NCBI GenBank assembly: GCA_001972305.1
Contig: BDDD01001367.1
Location: 205,488 to 269,487, forward strand
Length of the DNA stretch: 64,000 nucleotides
Reading direction: 5' to 3'
Source: Cephalotus follicularis
Lineage: Eukaryota > Streptophyta > Magnoliopsida > Oxalidales > Cephalotaceae
Of the stretch, positions 23,948 through 33,963 are shown piece by piece. The first letter of the stretch is position 1; each line of letters starts with the position of its first letter. The translations under genes and the position numbers were made by a program. The notes below the pieces were generated by a model. The model ran no database searches. It saw nothing but the letters and a program-made list of their open reading frames with translations, and had not been told where the DNA came from.

Positions 23948-24309
23948 GTACGTCTTTTTCTTCGGTTTTTTTAATTATGTTTCTATTTTTTTGGGGTGTG
24001 ATTTCAATTGATTGTTAGATCTGAAAAGTGTTGTTTTTTTTTTTGTTTTAAGTAATCTGATCATCGTTTTGGTTATTTCTCTTTTTAATTTTTGGTTCAA
24101 AAAATTGTTATTTCTTGATAATTAAGTTTTGTGGTTTGCAGTTCAGTTTGTGTTACGTTTTTTTCTTTGTGTGTTATTGCTTTGTTTATCTTGTCGTTTT
24201 GATATTTTTGCGTTCTGGGTTTGGTTTATGTTCAACTTTGTGTGCTCGATTGTTCATACTAAAACGTGATAGTGATAGTTATTGCCTCTGTTACTAGGAG
24301 ATAGATTAT

Positions 24310-24482
24310 TGCAGTTTTTTTTTTTGCAGCACTTAAATCTCCACCATTAATTAAATCTAATGGTTCAATATTGAAACACTTGGTTTGTAAAAAAGCCATG
24401 CCTATCGTTATTAAACTATTAGATTTTAATAACTAACTCAGATTAAAAGTGCTGTATAAGTGCTGCACAAAAAGTGTTGTAG
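24310..24482. mobile_element. inverted-repeat (MITE-like) element in the first intron of the hAT-derived gene
   Basis: The left end reads TTTTTGCAGCACTTAAATC and the right end AAGTGCTGCACAAAAAGTG, which are mutually complementary. An inner pair, ATTAAATCTAATGGTT and AACTATTAGATTTTAAT, is also complementary. The overall fold-back is about 160 bp. No clear target duplication. Confidence 0.5.
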
Positions 24483-26559
24483 AAGATCATTTCCCTGTTA
24501 CTATCGATAATAACAAGCCATACTTGCTGACTCTGTACTCATGTGTTTAGAGTTTAAACTGTTTGGATTCTGTTGAAGGAAATCTCTAGAATGAAATGAA
24601 CTGTTTGATCTTTATATTTACAGTTTTTTTAAAGTTTTGAGGTACAGTTACTTAAAGCATGAGGTACAATTGATTGATAACGGGCTTGGGTTCTGTGAGT
24701 ATAAATAAAGAAAGTTCTAAGATTGTTAGGAATCATTATGCACATGTAGATTATGTGTGTCCAGTGAGTTTCTTATTATGTCGCAGGATCCAGATGGTAT
24801 ATGGTTAGTGTACTTACTTTTTTTTTTTTTGGTTACGCCGGGTGATCCCACTCTTTTTGGCAGCTGACTAATTCCAAAGATACCTGCAATCACCCACTAG
24901 CCAGTCATTACTTTTGTGCGGACAGTGGTGGCCTTATGGTTTTGGTGTTGATGATAAAGAGTCCTAAACCTCAAAATGGTTGCTGAAAATTAATTGGTCT
25001 CAATAGGTTCTTTGGTTTTAACATGAGTGAAGATAATCTCTAATTTAATGGCGTTTTTATTAGTGTAGCCTGAACAAATTATGATGTGCCATTTATAATA
25101 CTTTAAGTCTAATATATTTGTTTACATGTCATCATTATTTTTTTCATTATATGGACTGAGATTATGTTTCACTTTCCCATTCTCGAAGAGCTTTTAATTT
25201 AATCAATGCTTCTGAAAACCACCAAACCACTTAATGTTTTTCTGTCATCTTTGTTCATGGTTGTTGGTACAAATGATTAGTTTTAATTACTGTCATTTTA
25301 CAGCGAGTCATCGAAAACAACATCTTTATCTTAGTGTTAATGAAGCATGGCACGAGATACTAGGCGGAAAATTTTCTGATAGCAAATTACTTAGGCAATT
25401 CTGATTATTCACTAAATGCTAGGGACATTCTGAATTACTGATTTTTAGATTTGTCCTTAGCTTGGAATTGTGTTTTGCATGTGTTTTTTTAAATCAAATT
25501 TGTCATGTTATATAAAATTTAACTATTTAGTTTTAATTCTAAAAAGCTTCCAAACAGAGTAAGCAACTGTGTAAGGTTGCTTTTGCATTAAACTTGGCAG
25601 CACCATTTCATGAATTTAGGATTTTCCTTTAGCATAACTACAATGAGAAACAGATATCTGCTTGAAAATTTTAATGCTCCAAATCTGCAAGGCTGCACTG
25701 AAAGTTCTGTTGCAAGGTTGCAGTTGAAGGATGTGGTTCTGTCATTGTGATGAATTTGTAGAATTGTATTTTTAGTGTTGTTTTATCATTAAGCTCGTTC
25801 TATAATAAACATGGGTAATAAAATCTGTTGATTAATTCCCCTTGATACAGAATTTGTGCTATTTTTTAGTAATCATTTTATCTTCTAATGGTATTCTATT
25901 TCAAAATTGTTTTTGGTAGCCCTAAACTATTGGCATAAGAAGCAGCAACTGATTACCTATCTCCTTGGTGCATTTGTGAGATAGCACATCGCTTTTCTCA
26001 AATGGTTTGGGCATGTTATTTTTAAACAAGTGACCTAATAATTTGTTTAGAAAAAATAAATGATAATTAATGTGTGGGCTCCAATGTGCTATGTTGTTGA
26101 TAAACCATTCACAAACAAACAAATAAACAAATAAATAATTAGTATTATCTGGATATTGATTGTGCCCTTATAATACGATTATGAGAAGATAAATTGAAGG
26201 CTGAAATGACAACCAATTCTCTTGATCTTTTGAGCTTTTCAGTAACAAAAGTGTGACATGCCTGAAAATTTTCTATGTAGTTAAAGTCAAGGATAATAGT
26301 CATTTGACAAGCTAAAACTCTCACATGGTACATATATTTGTCTTGTATAGGTCATCACAAGGCATCTGTGAGTTTTACCTGCTTCTTGTTAAAACATTTT
26401 TTGAAGTTCAATATGTTCTGTCATCTGTTGCACGTGCTTTTCCCATTTCAATTTTTTTTTCTGCTTGCACCTACACCAAAGGATAATTCACTGCTGTTGG
26501 ACAGTCTATTAATTCAGGGCTTTCTAATTGCTGCATCTTTATAATGCAGGACAACACAC

Positions 26560-28824
26560 ATGATGGAGATGGGAACCCTTGTTACCCCTATTGCCGCTAT
26601 AACCCCTACTACCCCTACTTTTAAGAATGAGCCACCTTCCATAGAGATGGATACCCTTAATACCCCTATTACCACTTTATCCCCTACCGACCCTACTTAT
26701 AATGATGATCCATTTTACATGGATATGGATAGCCTTTCTACCCCTATTGACACTATGACCCATAATGCTCCTATTTATAATGCTGAGCTACCTCACATGG
26801 AGATGGATATCCTTACTACGCCTATTGCCACTATAACCGCCGCTGCCCCTACTTATAACAATGAGCCACCCAGTTCAGAAACACTGCCTAATAATAAGCG
26901 TAGGAGGAAGAAATCAATTGTGTGGGAGTACTTCACTATTGAAGTTGTTGGACCTGGATGTACCCGGGCCTGCTGTAAGCAGTGCAAGAAATCATTTGCT
27001 TACATTTCTGGTTCAAAATTAGCAGGCACCAGCCACCTAAAACGACACATTTCCTTGGGGATCTGCCCAGCTAGTCGTCAGAAAAATCAACAAGGCCAAT
27101 ATATACCAAGCTCCAAAACTGGGGCTGGTACTGATCCACCCAAAAGACGGTATAGAGTGTCCCCTGGATATGCAAGCATCCCTATTGATCAGGAGCGATG
27201 CAACCACGAGATTGCTAAGATGGTTATACTGCATGATTATCCACTCCACTTAGTGGAACATCCTGGTTTTGTTGATTTTGTTCGGACTCTTCAACCCCAG
27301 TTTAATATGGTGAGCTTCAATACCATTCAAGGGGATTGCGTGGCTATTTACCTGAGGGAGAAGCAAAGCCTTTTGAATTTCATTAGTGGAATTCCTGGAC
27401 GAGTCAGCCTTACTTTGGATTTGTGGACCTCAAATCAGACTGTGGGCTATATTTTCATGACGGGACACTTCATTGATGGTGATTGGAATTTACATCGCCG
27501 GCTCCTTAACGTTGTTATGGTGGCTTGTCCTGATTCAGATGATGCCTTCCATCAAGCTGTTGCAGCTTGTCTATCTGATTGGCATTTGGAGAGCAAGCTA
27601 TTAACCTTTACTCTAGATCGATCATTCTCGAATGAATCGGTAGTCAGGAATTTCACAGGTTTCCTTTCTGTCAAGAACCCACTTATGCTCAATGGTCAGG
27701 TAATAATAGGAAATTGCTATGCTCGTGTTTTAAGTCATCTTGCTCAAGATGCATTACGGTCAATGGAAGAAACCATTAAGAGAATTCGTGATAGTGTAAA
27801 GTATGTGAAAATTTCGGATGTTCATGAAGAGAAGTTTTATGAGCTGATGCAACAACTTCAAGTCCCTAGTACAAAAGACCTCTTCCTAGATGACCACACT
27901 GGATGGAATACAACTTACCATATGCTAGTGGCTGCCTGTGAACTAAAGGAAGTATTTGCTTGCTTGGAGACCTCTGATCCTGATTACAAGATAGCCCCAT
28001 CAATGGATGAATGGAAGCAGGTAGAAATTCTCTGCTTATACTTGAAGCTTTTCTTTGATGCGGCTGACATATTAAGTGGCCCAACTTACCCAGCTGCCAG
28101 TGCATTCTACCCTGAAGTGTCAAAGATTCAGCTAGAGTTGACGCAAGCATCCACGAGCCAGGACCCCTTCACTAGTAATTTGACCCAACCTTTAAAGGAA
28201 AAGTTCAATAAATATTGGAGCAATTGCTGCCTGGTGTTGGCTGTTGCTGTAGTTATGGATCCAAGATTTAAAATGAAGCTTGTTGAGTTCAGCTTCAGTA
28301 AAATATACGGTGAGAATTCGGGGACATGGGTCAAGATCATTGATGACAGTGTTCGTGAACTCTTTCTTGAATATAGTGTGCCAGCACTTCCTATACCAGA
28401 AACTTTTGGGGAAGATGGGAATGAGGGCATCCCCAAAACTGAGACCTTTCAGGAAGAATTTGCGCAAGAAGGATCATCACAAGAGCCCTTTATATCTGTC
28501 GGGGATGGGCTTTCAGATTTTGAGGTCTATATTTCTGAGATTACAAACGAGCAGACAAAATCAGAATTAGATCAGTATCTCGAAGAATCTCTTTTGCCTC
28601 GGGTGCAAGAGTTTGATGTTTTGGATTGGTGGAGAGTAAACAAGTTGAAGTACCCAACTCTCTCTAAGATGGCATCTGATATTTTGTCATTACCGTTTTC
28701 TACTGTTGCTTCTGATTCTGTTTTTGACACTAAAATCAGAAAGATGGATAGCTATCGGAGCTCGTTGCGTCCTGTGACTCTTGAAGCCCTTCTTTGTGCC
28801 AAAGATTGGCTCCAGTATGGGTGA
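26560..28824 (+). CDS. DAYSLEEPER-like domesticated hAT transposase, BED zinc finger protein
   Basis: A 754-residue protein in one coding exon. Residues 2-105 are four 26-residue repeats (M/I-E/D-M-x-x-L-x-TPI...), each encoded by exactly 78 nt. KRRRKK (113-118) is a likely nuclear signal. A BED zinc finger covers about 119-168 (C139, C142, H159, H163). An hAT core follows (LTLDLWTSNQT), and the hAT C-terminal dimerisation region lies at about 665-750 (LPFSTVASDSVF). Catalytic-type segments are altered: a position usually like LDNASAN reads LDRSFSNE, and the CxxH motif is degenerate, so transposition activity is unlikely. Arabidopsis DAYSLEEPER and the RICESLEEPERs are nuclear DNA-binding proteins needed for development, and this gene most resembles that group. 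The ATG at 26563 is an equally possible start. The stop is created by a 47-bp tandem duplication. Confidence 0.9.
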   Translation: MMEMGTLVTPIAAITPTTPTFKNEPPSIEMDTLNTPITTLSPTDPTYNDDPFYMDMDSLSTPIDTMTHNAPIYNAELPHMEMDILTTPIATITAAAPTYNNEPPSSETLPNNKRRRKKSIVWEYFTIEVVGPGCTRACCKQCKKSFAYISGSKLAGTSHLKRHISLGICPASRQKNQQGQYIPSSKTGAGTDPPKRRYRVSPGYASIPIDQERCNHEIAKMVILHDYPLHLVEHPGFVDFVRTLQPQFNMVSFNTIQGDCVAIYLREKQSLLNFISGIPGRVSLTLDLWTSNQTVGYIFMTGHFIDGDWNLHRRLLNVVMVACPDSDDAFHQAVAACLSDWHLESKLLTFTLDRSFSNESVVRNFTGFLSVKNPLMLNGQVIIGNCYARVLSHLAQDALRSMEETIKRIRDSVKYVKISDVHEEKFYELMQQLQVPSTKDLFLDDHTGWNTTYHMLVAACELKEVFACLETSDPDYKIAPSMDEWKQVEILCLYLKLFFDAADILSGPTYPAASAFYPEVSKIQLELTQASTSQDPFTSNLTQPLKEKFNKYWSNCCLVLAVAVVMDPRFKMKLVEFSFSKIYGENSGTWVKIIDDSVRELFLEYSVPALPIPETFGEDGNEGIPKTETFQEEFAQEGSSQEPFISVGDGLSDFEVYISEITNEQTKSELDQYLEESLLPRVQEFDVLDWWRVNKLKYPTLSKMASDILSLPFSTVASDSVFDTKIRKMDSYRSSLRPVTLEALLCAKDWLQYG
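26563..26874 (+). repeat. four 78-nt coding repeats in the hAT-derived gene
   Basis: Exact 78-nt periodicity with unit starts at 26563, 26641, 26719 and 26797. Each unit opens AT(G/A)GA(G/T)ATGG and contains a variant of ACCCCTATTGCC and a TAT or TTT codon near its end. The units have diverged at silent and replacement sites but keep frame and length. Confidence 0.93.
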
Positions 28825-28867
28825 CTCTTGAAGCCCTTCTTTGTGCCAAAGATTGGCTCCGGTATCA
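28774..28867 (+). repeat. 47-bp tandem duplication at the 3' end of the hAT-derived gene
   Basis: GTGACTCTTGAAGCCCTTCT begins at 28774 and again at 28821. The two 47-bp copies are identical over the first 40 bp and then differ slightly. Because 47 is not a multiple of three, the second copy enters out of frame and supplies the TGA stop at 28822-28824. Confidence 0.95.
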
Positions 28868-29382
28868 CTAACGCTACAGTGAAAATGGAATTTTAGATAT
28901 AGCTTTTACTTTCTTAGTATAGGACAGATTTGGTTTGCGCCCATTGTTTTAAATTTTAGATGATAGCTTTAATTTCATCATCTCCGTTTTTTGCCCCTTC
29001 CCACATTTCTAGTCATTGTCTGATAAGTTGACAGTTAGGGTTATATTGTGATACTTAAGGAACTGGTATTATTCTTGGATTTAGTAAAGCACATTGGAGA
29101 ATAATGCCATTTTTTTCTGACATGTTTTCCCCCTCTTATTTAGTTGTGTTCATGTTCTCACTTTTTGTTCGGCAGATTTGACAAATTAAATTTGATGATT
29201 GTAAGGGAACCAGTGGAATAATTGAAACTATTTCATGGGGTTTCTTCATGGCATTGTCTCCATTTTAAATGCTTTGGCAATCAGTTCCACCATCTGTTGC
29301 CAGGTTGACCTCTAATAATTAATAATTTAGGTCAATTATAAAACTATCAACTAGATCTTATTTGTGAATAAGATAAAATTTA

Positions 29383-29570
29383 ATCAAATCTGTGAGTATC
29401 TGTGAATATTTGTAATTTTTGTGGATGATAGGTATAAATTTTAGTATTCATTAAAAAAAATTTAGTACTCGTTAAAAAACGAGTAATTATTACTTGTTAA
29501 CCAACAGGTAGATCCGTTGTCATCCGTATTTACGGATACTCGCAGATATACGTTTACTAAGGTCATTTAG
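29383..29570 (+). repeat. dispersed repeat, copy 1
   Basis: It shares with 30700-30865 the order GATAGGTATA - TTAGTA - TCATTAAAAAA - AGTAATTATTAC - TTAACCAACAGGTA - TTGTCA - CGTTTAC, in the same orientation. This is the diverged copy. The type of element is unknown to me. Confidence 0.65.
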
Positions 29571-30699
29571 ATTTATTTTAAGCCTAAAAAAAGTCAAGAA
29601 CTACGGTATGCCGAAAGATACTTAAAGGGAGAAAAGAGATACTAATTAGATAAAGATTTCTGGTAAGTAATGATTAGCCTCTGTTTTTGGTTGCTGTCTT
29701 ATTTTGTTTCATTTTTTGTTCACTTTTTGCCATACATCTTTGGGAATACTTATCGCATTTCAGAGAAGCCACAACCAACTTTGTTCCCAGTATAATACAC
29801 ACATCTATTAGATTAAATGTTGTTTTTTATGCTGTAAATATTGAAGATTTAATTGTTATATTCTATTTTTTCTTCATCCAATTTTGAGCTTGATTTCTAT
29901 TTGTCTATTGAAAGGAACTCTGTTAATGGTTTTGTCTTGGAACTTTTGCACCTCTGTTCAGTACCGGAATCTTGGCCTGAAATATGCTTGCAAGTGAATC
30001 TCTGTAATTATATGTAACACAAGCCCAGGAACACAGTTGTTGAAATACTATGTTTATAACTTTACTGATGAGTATCGTACTTAGAGTAAGATAAAGTTAT
30101 TATGTCACATTGTAATAAGCTTGGTAACTATATCTGAGATTTGTTATGAGGTTACTAGGCAGATGCAGGATGTTAGGAAAAATGGTAAATTTAGTTTGTG
30201 GCATATAGAAAATACAACAAGCGTAGACAGAATGGCTTTTTATTCATCTGCACAATCAGGAAGTCTCTATTTCAGCCAAGGGTGTTATTTGATGTCTCTG
30301 CCATTATCTCGTAGATTGGTGCTTTATTTGCTATGGTGTTCCAATTTCATAAACCAAATTCATTTTCTGCACACCAATACGAATCAGTGTCACATATATT
30401 AGCAATGACGGTACATACAGAAAAAGAATCAAACTAGTAACGGCTGGAATGGAAGCCATCTTTATGTCTACATATTCCTATTTAACAGATGACGGGCTAA
30501 ACATTGGCTTCTGTTTGTTTGCCGCATATGCTTTATGTATTGTTGTTGACAATTTGTACGAGGATATATCGAGCATTCTCACGATAACAATTTAGTTTAG
30601 TTTTTTTATATGTGTATATAACAAGGTTATCCTTTGTATGTATTTACTATTTTTAATTTATTTTATTAATTTTATATTTTATATTTTATTTTTAATAGA

Positions 30700-30865
30700 A
30701 AAATCATACGGGTATCTGCGGGTACCCGTACTCGTTACATGTGGGTAATAGGTATAGTTTTTAGTACCTATTAAAAAACCAGTAATTACTACCCATTAAT
30801 CAACAGGTAAATTCATTGTCACTAGTACCCATAGGTACGCGAGGGTACCCGTTTACCAGGTCTAG
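30700..30865 (+). repeat. dispersed repeat, copy 2
   Basis: A better preserved relative of 29383-29570, with GGGTACCCGTACTCG at the left and GGGTACCCGTTTACC at the right. GGGTACCCG-rich segments are common in plant intergenic repeats, but I cannot assign a family. Confidence 0.65.
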
Positions 30866-31478
30866 TTATTTGTTCGCACGTACATTTCTAACAATGGTTT
30901 GAGTTTTGGGACTATTTAAATTATTTTATAGTATAGTAGAAATATAAAAGTAATGTACACAAAATTCGTGTATAAAACATGTAACAGATTCATCGTTAAA
31001 GATGGAATAACGTTAGATATCTAAACATATAAAGATTAAATTGCATTATGTTGGATCGGGTCTAATTGAACTAAATTATTCGGGATTATTGCTTGTCTCA
31101 CAGTTTTGGCTGCTCAATCCAACATAGTCAGCATTGACCACTGACTCAAGTGTTCTTAAACTGTATGAAATAGTTGTTCATTCCAATACATGTGACACTA
31201 TATATATTGCGTATTTATTTATTCATATAAAGTGATAGGATAATTTATGTATTTTACTGTTTACGTATCATTAATGTGTAATATGGTAAAAATATTAATA
31301 AAAATATTGAGATAATTAATATTAGTGACATGTAAGATCTTACCAAAGAATACATGTTTAATTATAAAACAACGTGTATATTGGTAGCAAGAAATCGAAA
31401 TATGAAGCCTTACACGGTATAATAGAATGTTAGTAAATTAACTTTAAGTTTAAATGAAGTATTAAGGCGACCAGGCAA

Positions 31479-31655
31479 GCATTGGTGGGCGAGTGGTAGA
31501 ATAGTAACCTGCCATGCTTGGGACCCGGGTTCGAATCCCGGCTGGTGCATTCTCAAAATGGGCTGTGAAGATGTTTGCGCATCTGGGATGGTAGGGTCCA
31601 TCACCATCATCTGCAAACTGATGATAAACCGCGCAGCTGAGCTCTATATTTTTTA
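31479..31655 (+). mobile_element. tRNA-Gly(GCC)-derived SINE candidate
   Basis: The first 71 bp (31479-31549) align to plant tRNA-Gly with a GCC anticodon in the right place, a perfect B box (GGTTCGAATCC) and a near-perfect A box (TGGGCGAGTGG). The T stem pairs fully, but most D-stem pairs and three of five anticodon-stem pairs are broken and the acceptor stem relies on three G-U or T-G pairs, so it is not a working tRNA. It is followed by about 100 bp of unrelated body (GGTAGGGTCCATCACCATCA, then CAGCTGAGCTC) and a T-rich end. Head, body and tail fit a SINE. I did not find a clean target duplication, so a lone tRNA pseudogene remains possible. It ends about 35 bp before the PPR start codon. 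Confidence 0.65.
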
Positions 31656-31689
31656 ATCTTTTACTTTTCTGTTTTGCTATGTTGTTTGC

Positions 31690-33963
31690 ATGCCACTCGT
31701 AATTATTCCATACAAAACCTGCCTACCCTACAAAGGCAAAACCAAATTTTTTTCAACTCATAACTCTACTTGTATCCTCCACAGAATGTTGTCCATTTCG
31801 TCTCTATCGCCACCCATTTTTTTACCACCAACCAACACCCAACAGAACCCAACTCTTGCTCTCCTTGAAACATGTAAATCCATGGACCAACTCAAGCAAA
31901 TCCACTCCCAAACAATCAAGACAGCCCAAGCTATAAACCCCATTATACAAAACAGTATCATTGCCTTCTGTTGCACTCATCAAACAGGTGACATGCTCTA
32001 TGCACGTAAACTGTTTGACACAATTCCTCAGCTGAACCCCTTCATCTGGAACACAATGTTAAAGGGTTATTCGAGGATATATTGTCCTAAAAACGGGGTT
32101 TTGATGTATGTAGAAATGCTTGAGAGGGATTTCAAGCCTGATCATTACACGTTTCCTTTTCTGATGAAGGGTTTTACTCGTGATGTTGCGTTAGAGTGTG
32201 GTCGAGAGTTGCATGGTCACGTAGTGAAATTTGGGTTTGATTCTAATGTGTTTGTGCAAAATGCATTGATACATATGTATTGCTTGAGTGGGAGAATTGA
32301 TATGGCTCATGAGATTTTTGATGTGAACTATGCGAGGGATGTTGTTACTTGGAATGTGATGATTTGTGGATATAATAGAGTGAAGAAATATGATGAGACT
32401 ATTAAGCTTTTTGGTGAGATGGAGAAGAAGGGAGTGTTACCTAGTTCAGTTACCTTTGTTTCAGTATTATCAGCTTGCTCGAAATTGAAAAATTTAGAGA
32501 CTGGAATGCGGCTCCATAATTATTTCAAAGAATGCAAGATTGAACCCAATTTGATATTAGAAAACGCGATGATTGATATGTATGCATCTTGCGGTGAAAT
32601 GGATGTTGCACTTGGGATTTTAAAAAAAATGAAGAAGAGGGATGTAATTTCATGGACTGCCGTTGTTACAGGGTTTGTAAATATAGGGCAGGTTGATTTA
32701 GCTCGAAAGTACTTTGACAACATGCCTGAAAGAGACAATGTCTCATGGACTGCCATGATCGATGGGTACCTAAGATTGAACCGCTTCAAAGAGGTTTTGG
32801 CACTTTTCCGTGAGATGCAAAAAGCAAAAATAAAACCGGATGGGTTCACCATGGTTAGCATTCTTACAGCTTGTGCACATCTAGGGGCGCTAGAATTAGG
32901 AGAATGGATAAACACTTACATAGAGAAAAACAAGGTCAAAAATGATGTTTTTGTTGGAAATGCTTTGATTGACATGTACTTCAAATGCGGAAATGTTGAA
33001 AAAGCACAGAGGACATATGAACAAATGCCTAGGATGGACAAATTTACATGGACAGCCATGATTGTTGGTTTTGCCATTAATGGGCTCGGTGAAGAAGCTC
33101 TTGACATGTTCTCTCAAATGCTAAACGCTTCAGTAAAACCAGACGAGGTAACTTACACTGGTGTTCTTTGTGCTTGTGCACACACTGGCAAGGTCGATGA
33201 AGGAAGAAAGTTCTTCGCTAGCATGACCACCCAGCATGGGATTGAGCCCAATGTAGCACATTATGGGTGTATGATTGATCTTCTTGGCCGATCCGGGAAT
33301 TTAATAGAAGCTCATGAGTTTATTAAGAATATGCCAATGAAACCAAATTCAATCATTTGGGGAGCTCTTCTTGGAGCTTGTAGAGTTCATAAAGATAAAG
33401 ATATGGCTGAAATGGCTGCTAAACAAATTCTTGAGCTGGAGCCTAATAACGGGGCAGTTTATGTTCTTCTTTGTAATGTATATGCAGCTTGCAATAAATG
33501 GGAAAACCTGCGGGAAGTAAGAAAAATGATGATGGATAGAGGAATCAAGAAGATTCCCGGTTGCAGTTTGATAGAGATGAATGGTGTGGTTCACGAATTT
33601 GTAGCTGGGGACCAGTCACATCCTCGATCAAGAGAAGTTTACTCCAAGTTGGACGAAATGAGGGAAGACTTGGAATTAGCTGGTTACTCACCTGATACCT
33701 CTGAAGTGTTCCTTGATATAGGTGAAGAGGAAAAAGAGAGTGCACTTCACCAGCATAGTGAGAAGTTGGCTATTGCATTTGGGCTTATCAGTTCAGGACC
33801 TAGAGCGACACTTAGAATTATAAAGAACCTTAGAATGTGTGTGGATTGTCACCGTATGGCAAAGTTGGTGTCAAAGGTATATGATAGAGAAGTCGTTGTT
33901 AGGGATAAAACTCGATTTCACCATTTCAGGTATGGCTCATGTTCATGTAAAGATTATTGGTGA
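31690..33963 (+). CDS. pentatricopeptide repeat protein, PLS class with E/E+ and DYW domains
   Basis: A 757-residue protein in one exon. After a leader of about 60 residues come P, L and S type PPR motifs (examples: VTWNVMICGYNRVKKYDETI and FTWTAMIVGFAINGLGEEAL), then E and E+ motifs from about residue 560 (IIWGALLGACRVHKD, PGCSLIEMNG), and a complete C-terminal DYW domain ending SCKDYW. The zinc and deaminase residues are present: HSE near 693, CVDCH near 720 and CSC near the end. Such proteins bind organelle RNA and direct or perform C-to-U editing in chloroplasts or mitochondria. The N-terminus is rich in Ser, Thr and Lys, as expected for import. The Met at residue 33 (31786) is an alternative start and may be the real one. 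The editing target cannot be read from sequence. Confidence 0.93.
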   Translation: MPLVIIPYKTCLPYKGKTKFFSTHNSTCILHRMLSISSLSPPIFLPPTNTQQNPTLALLETCKSMDQLKQIHSQTIKTAQAINPIIQNSIIAFCCTHQTGDMLYARKLFDTIPQLNPFIWNTMLKGYSRIYCPKNGVLMYVEMLERDFKPDHYTFPFLMKGFTRDVALECGRELHGHVVKFGFDSNVFVQNALIHMYCLSGRIDMAHEIFDVNYARDVVTWNVMICGYNRVKKYDETIKLFGEMEKKGVLPSSVTFVSVLSACSKLKNLETGMRLHNYFKECKIEPNLILENAMIDMYASCGEMDVALGILKKMKKRDVISWTAVVTGFVNIGQVDLARKYFDNMPERDNVSWTAMIDGYLRLNRFKEVLALFREMQKAKIKPDGFTMVSILTACAHLGALELGEWINTYIEKNKVKNDVFVGNALIDMYFKCGNVEKAQRTYEQMPRMDKFTWTAMIVGFAINGLGEEALDMFSQMLNASVKPDEVTYTGVLCACAHTGKVDEGRKFFASMTTQHGIEPNVAHYGCMIDLLGRSGNLIEAHEFIKNMPMKPNSIIWGALLGACRVHKDKDMAEMAAKQILELEPNNGAVYVLLCNVYAACNKWENLREVRKMMMDRGIKKIPGCSLIEMNGVVHEFVAGDQSHPRSREVYSKLDEMREDLELAGYSPDTSEVFLDIGEEEKESALHQHSEKLAIAFGLISSGPRATLRIIKNLRMCVDCHRMAKLVSKVYDREVVVRDKTRFHHFRYGSCSCKDYW

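Larger units (their letters stand above)
28868..31478. other. intergenic region, no gene seen
   Basis: This includes the 3' UTR of the hAT-derived gene. Two related segments (29383-29570 and 30700-30865) are described separately. I saw no convincing gene. Confidence 0.5.

Noticed and set aside
31479-31549. Functional tRNA-Gly(GCC) gene
   Set aside because: The anticodon and T arm fit, but three of four D-stem pairs and three of five anticodon-stem pairs are broken and the sequence continues into a SINE-like body.
32520-33745. Minus-strand frames across the PPR gene
   Set aside because: They mirror the repetitive coding sequence on the plus strand and show no known motif.
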